Shown one piece after another: positions 9,103 through 16,185 of a stretch of DNA of 64,000 nucleotides. The stretch spans positions 377,512 through 441,511 of the forward strand of contig PMHV01000059.1 of NCBI GenBank assembly GCA_003156805.1, written 5' to 3'. Under the pieces are notes generated by a model. It saw nothing but the letters and a program-made list of their open reading frames with translations, was not told where the DNA came from and searched no databases. A program made the position numbers and the translations under genes. The DNA comes from Acidobacteriaceae bacterium. Lineage in GTDB: Bacteria; Acidobacteriota; Terriglobia; Terriglobales; Acidobacteriaceae. How positions within the stretch are numbered: position 1 is the first letter of the stretch; each line of letters begins with the position of its first letter.

Positions 9103-10224
9103 ATGAAGAAGAAGAAATTATTGACAGCAACCGCGCTCATAACGATGGGTGTGTTGGTGGCGATATCAGCAGCAATGGTACATCTATGGAGACGACATAA
9201 CCTAGAGCGTGTGAGAGCGAACAAGCTTGAAGCGATGCCTCGAAAATCAGCCTCCGTTCCCCATTTCTTTCAGATCGTGCTTTCATCCTTTGACCCCGAT
9301 GTCAAACATCTGTCGGCGAAAGTGACCAGCCACGTGAGTGTAGGAGTCCTATTTTCTTGTGCATTTCCGAAGATCAGACAGGCCGTGTTGATGGGACCTT
9401 ACGCTCCAGCCCCAATCGGCGCACAGTGTTATTTTGCACATCCAGTTGTTACCGACGGTACTACGTTCGATCCGGCTTCCGACACCATCAAGACGTTCTT
9501 CTTTGATCGAGAGGTAATTGGTGTACCGTTTACGGATCCAAAATACTACGAGCCCGACAAACCGTCCCCTGAGCCGATAACTGATGAGCTCGGGGTTATT
9601 GGTGATCCTGGCCTCTATCCGTTCGATTCGTATCTCGTGATGATTCGTATCGACGGGCCGGGTTTTATCGTCGACGAGGATCGCGAAAGTGAACAAAACT
9701 CCGCAGATGCGGCTGAATTCTTGGGAATAGCTCCGGAGAAGCTTTACAAGCAGCTAGCGCCCTTCAGTGGGGACCAAAGTCGAATCAAATTTGAGGTCCC
9801 AGGATTTGTATACAGCAGTCTTGATGGAAATGGCTTAAAGTCCAGGGGCGTCCCATGGAGTCCTTTTCAGCGTGAAAAGGATGGTCAGCGTCCGGCCTTC
9901 ATTTTCTTGGAAATGAGACGTGCTCTCCTTCTGCGGGTGACGACCATCATTGTCGGATTCTTGGCTGTCGCCTATGCACTTATTGTGGGATGCTTTACCA
10001 CGCCCGAGGAATATCTGAAGACAATAGCGGCGTCCTTTTTATCTTTCTGGGCGTTACGGAGTGTCTTGACCGGCAGTGCGCCAAAGGTACCCACAATAAT
10101 TGACTATGCCACAATGGCGTTATTCGCACTGCCGATTGGAATGATTCTATTTAGATATCTAAGATCGCGGTGGCGAGTAAGAAATGCTGGGAAGGTGAGC
10201 AATGTTGAGTCACAGGACGGGTGA
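9103..10224 (+). CDS. DUF4436-like membrane protein of unknown function
   Basis: 373 residues. An N-terminal membrane helix (residues about 8-30) is followed by a roughly 240-residue soluble, presumably external domain and then three C-terminal helices near residues 275-360. The domain contains YPFDSYLVMIRI. This one-plus-three helix topology and the YPFD-x-Y motif recall the DUF4436 family, best known from actinobacteria; I hold that as probable only. Codon use is visibly less GC-rich than in pdxS and pdxT, suggesting acquisition. It sits directly after pdxS (44 nt) in the segment that separates pdxS from pdxT. The function is not known. Confidence 0.6.
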   Translation: MKKKKLLTATALITMGVLVAISAAMVHLWRRHNLERVRANKLEAMPRKSASVPHFFQIVLSSFDPDVKHLSAKVTSHVSVGVLFSCAFPKIRQAVLMGPYAPAPIGAQCYFAHPVVTDGTTFDPASDTIKTFFFDREVIGVPFTDPKYYEPDKPSPEPITDELGVIGDPGLYPFDSYLVMIRIDGPGFIVDEDRESEQNSADAAEFLGIAPEKLYKQLAPFSGDQSRIKFEVPGFVYSSLDGNGLKSRGVPWSPFQREKDGQRPAFIFLEMRRALLLRVTTIIVGFLAVAYALIVGCFTTPEEYLKTIAASFLSFWALRSVLTGSAPKVPTIIDYATMALFALPIGMILFRYLRSRWRVRNAGKVSNVESQDG

Positions 10225-10663
10225 CCCGCGGGTGGCCCGCCTCTGATTTTTTATAAGAAACCGGGACAGACTGGACCATCCCCGCATTTCGATGGCCGGC
10301 AGCTGGAGTGAAGCGTCCCGCCTGTACGCAGTTTCTTTTCGTTGATAGGTAGGTCACGCGGCCAGTAGAATTGGGCTATTGCTGGATCGACGCTATGACC
10401 TCAGATGGATACGAAGCGCCTCCGCCGCCCCGTAAGGGCGACAAGCTTTTTCGTGGGGATCTGCACGACTGGAAAAATAATGCTTGTCTGCGAGACGGGC
10501 GGGTGGCCCAGGTCTGATCCCATGTCTCGCAAAACCGGCGAGACATGGGGCACCCCAGTCCATCTTCGCCCCAGTCCGTCTTCCTGATGTGCCCAATGAG
10601 TTGGGAGAGTGGAAGCAGGCGGGTGGCCCCAGGTCTCGACCGCCTGCTGCGGCCAACCCGGAT
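10225..10663. repeat. Non-coding repeat-rich spacer with REP-like hairpin, family B, copy 2
   Basis: No convincing gene in these 439 nt. It holds repeated GGGTGGCCC words (about 10230, 10500 and 10620) and a perfect hairpin: CATGTCTCGC (10521-10530), a 7-nt loop, and GCGAGACATG (10538-10547), followed by GGGCACCCC. The hairpin is the same element as at 7302-7331 and 11415-11439. The rest resembles decayed copies of the GGGTGGCCCACCC family seen at 11.1 kb. Short reading frames here are translations of repeats. Confidence 0.6.
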
Positions 10664-11062
10664 TTATTGTTGGACAAAAGGGAACCATAAGTGCTTGGCG
10701 GGATGCTCATTGCCTACCCAGGACATGATGACCCCAAATGTAGTCATCAAAGTCCCGATGATAATGACAAAAAACTGCCCGATGCGAATCGTCGCCGTCG
10801 TTCTGTCAGCTTCCTCAGTTTGCAGCAGAGGACCAAGCAGCACGTCCTGTTTCCAATGACACATCCGGATCATAAATGCGTAGAACGCAGATGCAAGCAG
10901 GACAAGCAACGGAATCAGCCAGCCGCCTTTGAGCACACTTTTGGAAAAATCCTGGGTGCCAAGTGCCAGGCAGAACGCAACACTCTGCGCGAAGGAAAAA
11001 CCGGCTATGGCATCTGCGTACGCGCCGAGTCGAGTGCCAAGTTCGTTGGCGTCACGGGCCAT
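10664..11062 (-). CDS. Small three-helix membrane protein, unknown
   Basis: 132 residues from the ATG at 11062 (MARDANELGTRLGAYADA), chosen because GGAGGA lies 7 nt upstream; the longer open frame upstream is only translated repeat sequence. Three hydrophobic segments are seen at residues about 22-38, 45-63 and 97-118, with a charged middle stretch (HWKQDVLLGPLLQTEEADR). It is transcribed against its neighbours within the accessory segment between pdxS and pdxT. I do not recognise the family. Its stop is at the edge of the repeat-rich spacer. Confidence 0.6.
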   Translation of the reverse strand: MARDANELGTRLGAYADAIAGFSFAQSVAFCLALGTQDFSKSVLKGGWLIPLLVLLASAFYAFMIRMCHWKQDVLLGPLLQTEEADRTTATIRIGQFFVIIIGTLMTTFGVIMSWVGNEHPAKHLWFPFVQQ

Positions 11063-11110
11063 TAGGAACTCCTCCAAAAAAAGAATGCGGCGATGATACC
11101 AGCACTTAAG

Positions 11111-11390
11111 GGCGGGTGGCCCACCCTTCGCTCTTTGAAGGGTGGGATTCCCGAATACCTGCAGCATAGGCCTTTGGGTGGGGCGGGTGGCCCACCCTTC
11201 GCTCTTTGAAGGGTGGGACTCCGAATACCTGCAGCATAGGCCTTTGGGTGGGGCGGGTGGCCCACCCTTCGCTCTTTGAAGGGTGGGATTCCCGAATGCC
11301 TGCAGCATAGGCCTTTGGGTGGCGCAGCGCTTCCAGCGCTGCGATTCAAGCGCTTATGCCGATCGGCTTTAGCCGCTGAGGTAAGCCGGG
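11111..11390. repeat. Tandem array of REP-like unit, family A (three copies, period 70-71)
   Basis: Three near-identical units begin at 11111, 11182 and 11252, each starting GGCGGGTGGC. Each contains the hairpin CCCACCCTT-cgctctttg-AAGGGTGGG, then CCGAAT-n-CCTGCAGCATAGG and CCTTTGGGTGG. The middle unit is 1 nt shorter. The third runs into CGCAGCGCT-tcc-AGCGCTGCG (perfect 9-bp stem, about 11322-11342) and GGCTTTAGCCGCTGAGGTAA. A fourth, diverged unit with the same tail is at about 12228-12357. The period and unit-to-unit identity point to recent local duplication. It lies immediately upstream of the small membrane gene that starts at 11062. Confidence 0.85.
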
Positions 11391-11410
11391 TGCCGCAGGT
11401 CTCCAGCCCC

Positions 11411-11448
11411 TGCGATGTCTCGCAAAAACAGCGAGACATGGAGCACCC
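11411..11448. repeat. REP-like hairpin, family B, copy 3
   Basis: ATGTCTCGC (11415-11423) pairs perfectly with GCGAGACAT (11431-11439) across AAAAACA, followed by GGAGCACCC. It is the third copy of the element found at 7302-7331 and 10521-10547, and it directly follows the family A array, so the two repeat types are interleaved in this accessory segment. No gene overlaps it. The stretch from 11449 to 11595 shows nothing else recognisable apart from the start region of the next gene. Confidence 0.6.
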
Positions 11449-11595
11449 ACCATACACCACTCCTCACCCAATGAGTAACAGAGAAGGAGTCCAATCATGC
11501 CGGGTTCCCAGTTACGGGCCGTGAAAGTTTATTGACTGTTGATGACTCTTGGCTTGTAATCTATCGCGTATGCTCTGGCCGTACTGGAGTGGAGT

Positions 11596-12210
11596 ATGAC
11601 AAAGAAGCACGAAGAGAAAATGGCTGAACTGGACCGCGAGCAGCACATAGCAGGGCTTAAGGTGGCTGGCGAAATTCTCGCGCTCGCAGTGACGATCTCT
11701 GCCGCGGGAGGGACACCGCCACCCGCTCCCGCGGACAACGCACAACAAGACAGCCGAGTTGTTCGAGTGCTGACACCTGAGCAGGAGAAGCAGGTACGTA
11801 GTCCAGTTACTCTTCTAGGTTACCCCGATTTTTCCAAAACCACGGGATCGGCGGATGCCTACTGCGTAAGTTTCCACGGCGCTGATGGCTTTTACGACCG
11901 CGTCGACGTATGCATTCGTCCGGATCAGGTGTTACAACCTCATCTTTTGGTACCTCTGCGTGCTGGAACTAAGGCCTCAACGCCGAGCATCGAGGTAAGC
12001 TCGACGCTATCTTACGAGCAAGGGCCGTCGACACTCTTGCTCGAAAGACAACAGCTCATCGAGTCCCTGACAAGTTATATCGGCAACAACCCTGAGCAAC
12101 TGACAAGGATGGAGGAATTGTTCGGTCGAGTAGAGAGGGTGACGATTACCCACGCGACCCCAGCGGGGATTCCGGCCGGGGCAGATTCGCCCGAGTCCGG
12201 CAAGCCATGA
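11596..12210 (+). CDS. Hypothetical protein in the pdxS-pdxT spacer
   Basis: 204 residues starting MTKKHEEKMAELDREQHIAG. The first 25 residues are charged and helical. A short hydrophobic stretch (residues about 22-38, VAGEILALAVTISAAGG) and a Pro-rich linker follow. The body contains LLGYPDFSKTTGSADAYCVSF and ends in a helical ESLTSYIGNNPEQLTRMEELFG. No family recognised. It is flanked on both sides by family A hairpin repeats (11111-11390 and 12228-12357), as if the gene and its flanks formed one inserted cassette. GTATG-rich upstream sequence shows no strong ribosome site, so the exact start is uncertain. Confidence 0.55.
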   Translation: MTKKHEEKMAELDREQHIAGLKVAGEILALAVTISAAGGTPPPAPADNAQQDSRVVRVLTPEQEKQVRSPVTLLGYPDFSKTTGSADAYCVSFHGADGFYDRVDVCIRPDQVLQPHLLVPLRAGTKASTPSIEVSSTLSYEQGPSTLLLERQQLIESLTSYIGNNPEQLTRMEELFGRVERVTITHATPAGIPAGADSPESGKP

Positions 12211-12781
12211 CGTGGGGGGCCAGCTGGCCCACCCTTCGCTCTTTGAAGGATGGGATTCCCGAATGCCCGAAGCATAGGCCTTTAGGTGGCGCAGCGCTTC
12301 CAGCGCTGCGATTCAAGCGCTTATGCCGAGCGGCTTTAGCCGCTGAGGTAAGCCGGGACACTTCTTAGTCGCAGCCTAAGTTCGGCCGAAGACACCCAGA
12401 GCTTTTTTCCACAACTCAATGTGACATCCAACCTTGCGCTGACAATCACATTGGCGCGATCATGGTCGAGGCCGTGACGGTTGGCACAAGCCAACTAGGC
12501 CCGCCCCGAAGTCCTTTGTTTCACGGATTTTAGTATCTAAGTTCTTTGAAAGACGTATTTTGCGGGGAATTTCAGCGCTAACCCGATGATTCCATTACGC
12601 CAGGGGGGTGGGGGGTATACCCCTTTTTCACGATCGAAACAAGCCGGCGCTCGAAGACGCAAGCAGACGAACGAAATTTATTTCGGCAAGAAATCCACAT
12701 TCGACCAGCGGCAGTGAGGCAACTTGCGCTTTCCTTTAGAATTCAGATTGAAACTGGCTGACCACCGGCCAACGACTGCCT
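12211..12781. repeat. Repeat-bearing spacer before pdxT (family A copy 4)
   Basis: From about 12228 to 12357 this spacer carries a diverged family A unit (CCACCCTTCGCTCTTTGAAG, CCCGAAGCATAGGCC) with the same tail CGCAGCGCT-tcc-AGCGCTGCG and GGCTTTAGCCGCTGAGGTAA as at 11.3 kb, forming direct repeats around the gene at 11596-12210. Beyond it, GGGGGGTGGGGGGTATACCCC (about 12603-12623) contains a small palindrome. The AT-richer stretch 12720-12770 probably holds the pdxT promoter. No gene is seen. Confidence 0.6.
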
Positions 12782-13372
12782 ATGCAAATCGGTGTCCTTG
12801 CCCTGCAAGGCGATTTCGACGCCCACCGCCGCCGGCTCGAAGAGCTGGGAGCCGAAGTTGTGCTCGTAAAAAAGCCCGAGCAACTCGACGCAATCGACGG
12901 CCTGGTCATCCCCGGCGGCGAGTCCGGCACGTTCCTGAAATTGCTGGGAGAAGAAGGATTTGAGAAGCTCAAAGAATTCGTCCACGCCAAGCCAACCTTC
13001 GGTACCTGCGCCGGAGCAATCCTGTTGGCCAACGAAGTAGAGAATCCCAAACAAAAAGGCCTCGGCGCAATCGACATCCGCATCCGCCGCAACGCCTACG
13101 GACGCCAGATCGACAGCTCCATCCGCGAAGGCAAACTTCTTCAGAGTTCTCTCAACGACCAGCCCGGCTCACCTCTCGAAATGGTCTTCATCCGCGCCCC
13201 GAAGATTGAGCACGTAGGCGCAGCCGTCGAAGTAATCGCCACCGAAGGCACAGATAACATCCCCGTCGCCGTCCGCCAGGGCAAAGTCATGGCCACGACC
13301 TTCCATCCCGAACTCAGCGACGACAGCCGCGTACATCGGGTGTTCCTCGACCTGGTAACCGAAGCACGATAA
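12782..13372 (+). CDS. pdxT: Pyridoxal 5'-phosphate synthase glutaminase subunit PdxT
   Basis: 196-residue class I glutamine amidotransferase that hydrolyses glutamine and channels ammonia to PdxS. The oxyanion loop IPGGESGTF (residues about 43-51) and the nucleophile Cys76 in FGTCAGAILLA complete the N-terminal half of the active site. His175 and Glu177 in TTFHPELSDD complete the triad. The length is normal. In most genomes that use this route, pdxT follows pdxS directly; here 3.7 kb of repeat-laden DNA intervenes, so pdxT needs its own promoter, plausibly in the AT-rich 60 nt before the ATG. All catalytic residues are intact, so the PLP synthase should work. Confidence 0.95.
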   Translation: MQIGVLALQGDFDAHRRRLEELGAEVVLVKKPEQLDAIDGLVIPGGESGTFLKLLGEEGFEKLKEFVHAKPTFGTCAGAILLANEVENPKQKGLGAIDIRIRRNAYGRQIDSSIREGKLLQSSLNDQPGSPLEMVFIRAPKIEHVGAAVEVIATEGTDNIPVAVRQGKVMATTFHPELSDDSRVHRVFLDLVTEAR

Positions 13373-13375
13373 CTC

Positions 13376-13432
13376 CCGGTTCTCTTCGCGATCTTCGCGG
13401 CCGTTCTCAGCGTCCTTCGCGGTTAAAAGCTC
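13376..13432. repeat. Degenerate CTTCGCGG word repeat
   Basis: Between the convergent pdxT and vapC genes the sequence repeats TCTTCGCGATCTTCGCGGCC and GTCCTTCGCGGTTAAAAG. Similar words (CTTCGCGGCGG, CTTTGCGG) occur at 7245-7290. It looks like one of the short-word intergenic repeats that recur in this genome. No stable hairpin with a T-run is visible, so I do not call a terminator. Confidence 0.4.
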
Positions 13433-13461
13433 AAAGCTCTTGGCCCGAACCAGTGAGCCAT

Positions 13462-13872
13462 CTACTTCTTCGGCAAGAACTCAATCTTCACATCGCGGCT
13501 CGCAGCCTTGAAATCAAAGTCCGCAGTCACAAGCACACGCTCGCGCGATTCCGCCGTCAGCTCCACCCCAAAGGCATCCACATAGGGAACTGCGGTCTTG
13601 AACTTGATCAAGGCGGCGCGCACAGCCCTGTCCGCATCCGCCGCGACCACCTGAACTCCGAAGGCGCTCAGCCGCGAAAGAACCAATTCCATGGCTTTGG
13701 TGCCACGCTGCTTGCAGGTCTGTCCGGCGATCTCGCCCCAGTGCAGCGAACAGATAACCGCTTCACATCTTCCCGCCAGGTGATCCTTGATGATCTCCGA
13801 CACGCGGTCCGACCCCGCCTCGCCGTCCAAATACCGAAGGATGGCGCTCGAATCGAGCACGTACGTTACCAT
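13462..13872 (-). CDS. vapC: PIN-domain toxin (VapC-like)
   Basis: 136 residues from the ATG at 13872 (MVTYVLDSSAILRYLDGE), which overlaps the antitoxin stop by 7 nt (ATGGTAA arrangement). PIN-type acidic residues are visible: Asp in YVLDSSAIL, Glu in SLHWGEIAGQ, Asp in VPYVDAFGVELT and the terminal VLVTADFDF. This is the set that binds metal in VapC-type RNases, which cleave tRNA or rRNA. The longer open frame upstream lies within the antitoxin and is not used. It is co-transcribed with the AbrB-type antitoxin. Confidence 0.88.
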   Translation of the reverse strand: MVTYVLDSSAILRYLDGEAGSDRVSEIIKDHLAGRCEAVICSLHWGEIAGQTCKQRGTKAMELVLSRLSAFGVQVVAADADRAVRAALIKFKTAVPYVDAFGVELTAESRERVLVTADFDFKAASRDVKIEFLPKK

Positions 13873-14105
13873 CGATCCTTCCCGCGACGCCGCTCGCGTA
13901 GCAGCGCCTTCGAAAGCGACGGCCCGCCCGCCAGCATTCCGCGCGTCCGATCCACCAGTTCTTCCGACACGGGCTCCAGCACGATCTTCGACCCCTGCTG
14001 GGTCACGCAAATGCGCGTTCCCGGCTTGATCCCCAAAGACGCTCGCATCTCCGAGGGAATCACGAATTGTCCCTTGGTGCTTACCGATGTGATCTGTCGT
14101 AGCAT
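13866..14105 (-). CDS. vapB: AbrB/MazE-type antitoxin (VapB-like)
   Basis: 79 residues with the SpoVT/AbrB swapped-hairpin DNA-binding fold: MLRQITSVSTKGQFVIPSEM carries the conserved V-S-x-K-G-Q-x-x-I-P core, followed by RASLGIKPGTRICV. The C-terminal half (SEELVDRTRGMLAGG and a basic tail) would bind and block the PIN toxin. It leads a two-gene operon with the toxin. A palindrome TTACATTGTAA sits 4 nt upstream of the ATG and overlaps a TACAAT -10 element, fitting autoregulation and a leaderless or nearly leaderless mRNA. Confidence 0.88.
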   Translation of the reverse strand: MLRQITSVSTKGQFVIPSEMRASLGIKPGTRICVTQQGSKIVLEPVSEELVDRTRGMLAGGPSLSKALLRERRRGKDRW

Positions 14106-14108
14106 GAC

Positions 14109-14119
14109 TTACATTGTAA
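14109..14119. promoter_or_regulatory. Palindrome over the vapB promoter (probable antitoxin operator)
   Basis: TTACATTGTAA is a perfect 5-1-5 palindrome. Read on the minus strand it covers TACAAT, a good -10, with TGGAAA 17 nt upstream as a weak -35. The ATG of vapB is only 7 nt after the -10. AbrB/MazE-type antitoxins usually repress their own operon through a palindrome at the promoter, so this is the natural candidate. Binding is an inference. Confidence 0.5.
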
Positions 14120-14153
14120 ATCAGGGTAAGAATGTTTTCCACAGAAAAACTCC

Positions 14154-14188
14154 TTGACACTTTTCATCGCGTAACTGTATGGTTACGC
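14154..14188 (+). promoter_or_regulatory. arsR-family gene promoter with overlapping operator
   Basis: TTGACA (14154-14159) and TATGGT (14178-14183) are separated by 18 nt. A perfect inverted repeat GCGTAAC-tgtatg-GTTACGC (14169-14188) covers the -10. A further half-site GGTTAC follows near 14206. Such a palindrome on the promoter of an ArsR-type repressor gene is the expected autoregulatory operator. It sits 50 nt from the vapB palindrome in the same 125-nt divergent intergenic region. Confidence 0.6.
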
Positions 14189-14230
14189 ATTATGCGTCAC
14201 CGTTCGGTTACATATTCGCCGCCCGCCAAA

Positions 14231-14602
14231 ATGATGGAGGCTACTTTCCAGGCTCTCGCCGATCCCACCCGCCGCGCCGTTCTCGATCTGCTGCGGCGCG
14301 GCGGCCAGCCCGCCGGAGAAATTGCCGGAGCTTTTCCCGTTTCCCGCCCGGCCATCTCCAAGCACTTGAAACTGCTGCGCCGAGCCCATCTGGTTCGCGA
14401 GCATCGCGAAGGCCGTCATCGCGTCTATCACCTCAATCCCGAACCGCTGCGCGCCGTCGATTCCTGGCTCGAACAGTACCGCCGCTTCTGGAGCGCGAAC
14501 CTCGCCGGCCTGAAAACTTTTGTCGAAGCCGAATACGCGAAAGAAACCAGGCACAACCGCAATGCAAATCCTGCTGCCAAAACTTCCAAAGGAGATCTCT
14601 AA
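14231..14602 (+). CDS. ArsR-family winged-helix transcriptional regulator
   Basis: 123 residues from ATG 14231 (MMEATFQALADPTRRAVLDLL), the usual N-terminus of the subfamily that precedes AHSA1/SRPBCC genes; an alternative, leaderless start is ATG 14192. The winged-helix core includes GEIAGAFPVSRPAISKHLKL (recognition helix) and HREGRHRVYHLN (wing). There is no CxC metal site in helix alpha-3 and no cluster of Cys/His, so metal sensing is unlikely. It heads a plus-strand group: a lipocalin-like gene 1 nt after its stop, three AHSA1/SRPBCC genes and a metallothionein. The promoter carries a perfect palindrome, suggesting self-repression. Confidence 0.88.
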   Translation: MMEATFQALADPTRRAVLDLLRRGGQPAGEIAGAFPVSRPAISKHLKLLRRAHLVREHREGRHRVYHLNPEPLRAVDSWLEQYRRFWSANLAGLKTFVEAEYAKETRHNRNANPAAKTSKGDL

Positions 14603-14603
14603 C

Positions 14604-15101
14604 ATGAAATCACTTCGCATCGTCCTTTCACTCTTGTTGCTCCTCACCGCAACCGCCGCTCTGGCCCAAACTGCCTTCCAGAAATCCTTCGACCAACTCA
14701 AATCGCTCACTGGCTCCTGGGAAGGGAAGACCTCCGACGGAAAACCCGTGCAGGTTTCCTTTGAGGACGTCGCCGGAGGCTCGGCTCTGATGAGCGAAAT
14801 CCACGGCCACGGCCCCGAGAACATGGTTTCGATGTTTCATCTCGATGGCCCCAACCGCTTGCTCATGACTCACTATTGCGGCGCCGGCAATCAGCCGCGC
14901 ATGACCGCCAGCACTTCTCCCGACGGCAATACCATCACCTTCGATTTCCTCGACGCCACCAATCTCGCAACTCCAGACGCCGGACACATGCAGCGCGTCG
15001 TCATCACCATCCTCGATGCCAACCATCACACCGAGGATTGGACTTTCGCCGACCATGGCAAAGAGATGAAAGAGTTCTTCGACCTGCAGCGCAAAATGTA
15101 G
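14604..15101 (+). CDS. Secreted lipocalin-like protein, unknown function
   Basis: 165 residues with a clear signal peptide (RIVLSLLLLLTATAALAQ). The mature part starts with KSLTGSWEGKTSDGKPVQV, typical of calycin/DUF1579-like beta-barrels. It also holds GGSALMSEIHGHGPENM and MTHYCGAGNQPRM, a motif block seen in many acidobacterial exported proteins. GGAGA lies 8 nt before the ATG. It starts 1 nt after the ArsR-family gene stop, so the two are translationally close. No catalytic residues are recognised; ligand binding is possible but unproven. Confidence 0.75.
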   Translation: MKSLRIVLSLLLLLTATAALAQTAFQKSFDQLKSLTGSWEGKTSDGKPVQVSFEDVAGGSALMSEIHGHGPENMVSMFHLDGPNRLLMTHYCGAGNQPRMTASTSPDGNTITFDFLDATNLATPDAGHMQRVVITILDANHHTEDWTFADHGKEMKEFFDLQRKM

Positions 15102-15144
15102 TCGCAGCGATTCCGTCAAGCAGGGAACTACCAAGGAGCCAATC

Positions 15145-15694
15145 ATGGCCAGCACCACAATCACGCCCGACCGCGACGCTGTGGTCAGCGAAATCGAAAT
15201 CACCGCCCCGCCCGAGCGCGTCTTCCAGGCGCTGATCACCCGCGAACAAGCGATGCAGTGGGGCACGAACGACGCCTTCGAGATGACGCATTGGGAAATG
15301 GACGCGCGCCCCGGCGGAAAGTGGCGTTTCGTGTCCAGGGAGAGGAGCGGCAAGAATCCGCCGGGCCTCACCGGATACGGACCATCACGGCGAAATTCTT
15401 GAAATCGATCCTCCGCGCGTGCTGGCCTATTCCTGGTTCGCCAACTGGCACGAGAAGCCGGATCACCGCACCGTGGTCCGTTGGGAACTGACCGCAACAA
15501 AAGCCGGAACGCACCTGAAGGTGACGCATAGTGGTCTGGCGCAGATGCCCGCCGCGTGTCAGGGATACAGCCAGGGCTGGCCCGGCCTGGTGCAGTCACT
15601 CAAGAACTTCGCGGAAAACAAGAGTTCTTCAGAGAGCTTCAGAAAGATAAATCAGGAGCAACCTCATGACTACAACCGTGGTCACGCCCGATAA
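15145..15694 (+). pseudogene. AHSA1/SRPBCC-domain protein, frameshifted
   Basis: The first half, 15145-15402 (MASTTITPDRDAVVSEIEI to the stop after GYGPSRRNS), and the second half, readable from about 15379 to 15694 in the next frame (HHGEILEIDPPRVLAYSW onward), together match the intact neighbour at 15666 along its length. The frame changes near 15376-15381, where one extra base (or two missing) moves GAC-CAT-CAC out of frame. Fixed, it would be a roughly 165-180-residue START-like fold protein. The shifted frame overlaps the next gene by 29 nt. This is either a real loss-of-function mutation or a consensus error; the two intact paralogues next to it make loss tolerable. Confidence 0.8.
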
Positions 15695-16163
15695 CGACGC
15701 AATTGTCAGCGAGATTCACATTGCCGCACCGCCTGAGCGCGTCTTCCAGGCTCTCACCGATCCCGCCGAACTGTTTCGCTGGTTCACCAGCCCGGAGTGT
15801 CCGGTGAAATTCTGGGAGATGGACGCTCGCGCCGGCGGCCGCTACCGCTACGCCACCGAGAAGGGAACAGTCGTCGTCAACAACGTCAGGGAGTTCGAGT
15901 GTCACGGCGAAATTCTCGAATACGATCCTCCGCGTCTTCTGGTTTACACCTGGATCGCGAACTGGCACGACGACAAGTCCCGCCGCACTGTCGTTCGCTG
16001 GGAGTTAACCCCCCACGCTCCCGGCACGCATGTGAAAGTGACACACAGCGGGCTCGCCGCAGAAAACGCAGCTCGTAAGGATTACACCGGCGGCTGGCCG
16101 GGCGTGGTTCAGCTGCTTAAGAAATTCGTGGAAGAAGTGCGGAAGGAAGAACTGCAGAAATAA
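15666..16163 (+). CDS. AHSA1/SRPBCC-domain protein
   Basis: 165 residues of the Aha1-C/START-like helix-grip fold. The N-terminal strand DAIVSEIHIAAPPERVFQAL, the middle FWEMDARAGGRYRY, the pocket strand HGEILEYDPPRLLVYTW and the C-terminal helix GGWPGVVQLLKKFVEE are diagnostic. These proteins usually bind hydrophobic ligands and often follow an ArsR regulator, as here. It is the second of three tandem paralogues: all share TPD-x-DA-V-x-EI-x-I-x-APP-x-RVFQA, which indicates local duplication. The ligand is unknown. Confidence 0.87.
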   Translation: MTTTVVTPDNDAIVSEIHIAAPPERVFQALTDPAELFRWFTSPECPVKFWEMDARAGGRYRYATEKGTVVVNNVREFECHGEILEYDPPRLLVYTWIANWHDDKSRRTVVRWELTPHAPGTHVKVTHSGLAAENAARKDYTGGWPGVVQLLKKFVEEVRKEELQK

Positions 16164-16185
16164 GGAACGACCTCCAGGAGAACTC

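Noticed and set aside
11111..11322. Possible CRISPR array
   Set aside because: The three units are tandem with no unique spacers; the whole 70-nt unit is repeated and contains a REP hairpin.
11063..11460. Frames encoding repeated 'PPAPPKGLCCRYSGIPPFKERRVG' -like peptides, here abbreviated
   Set aside because: They are translations of the family A nucleotide repeat, present in several frames, with no start signal.
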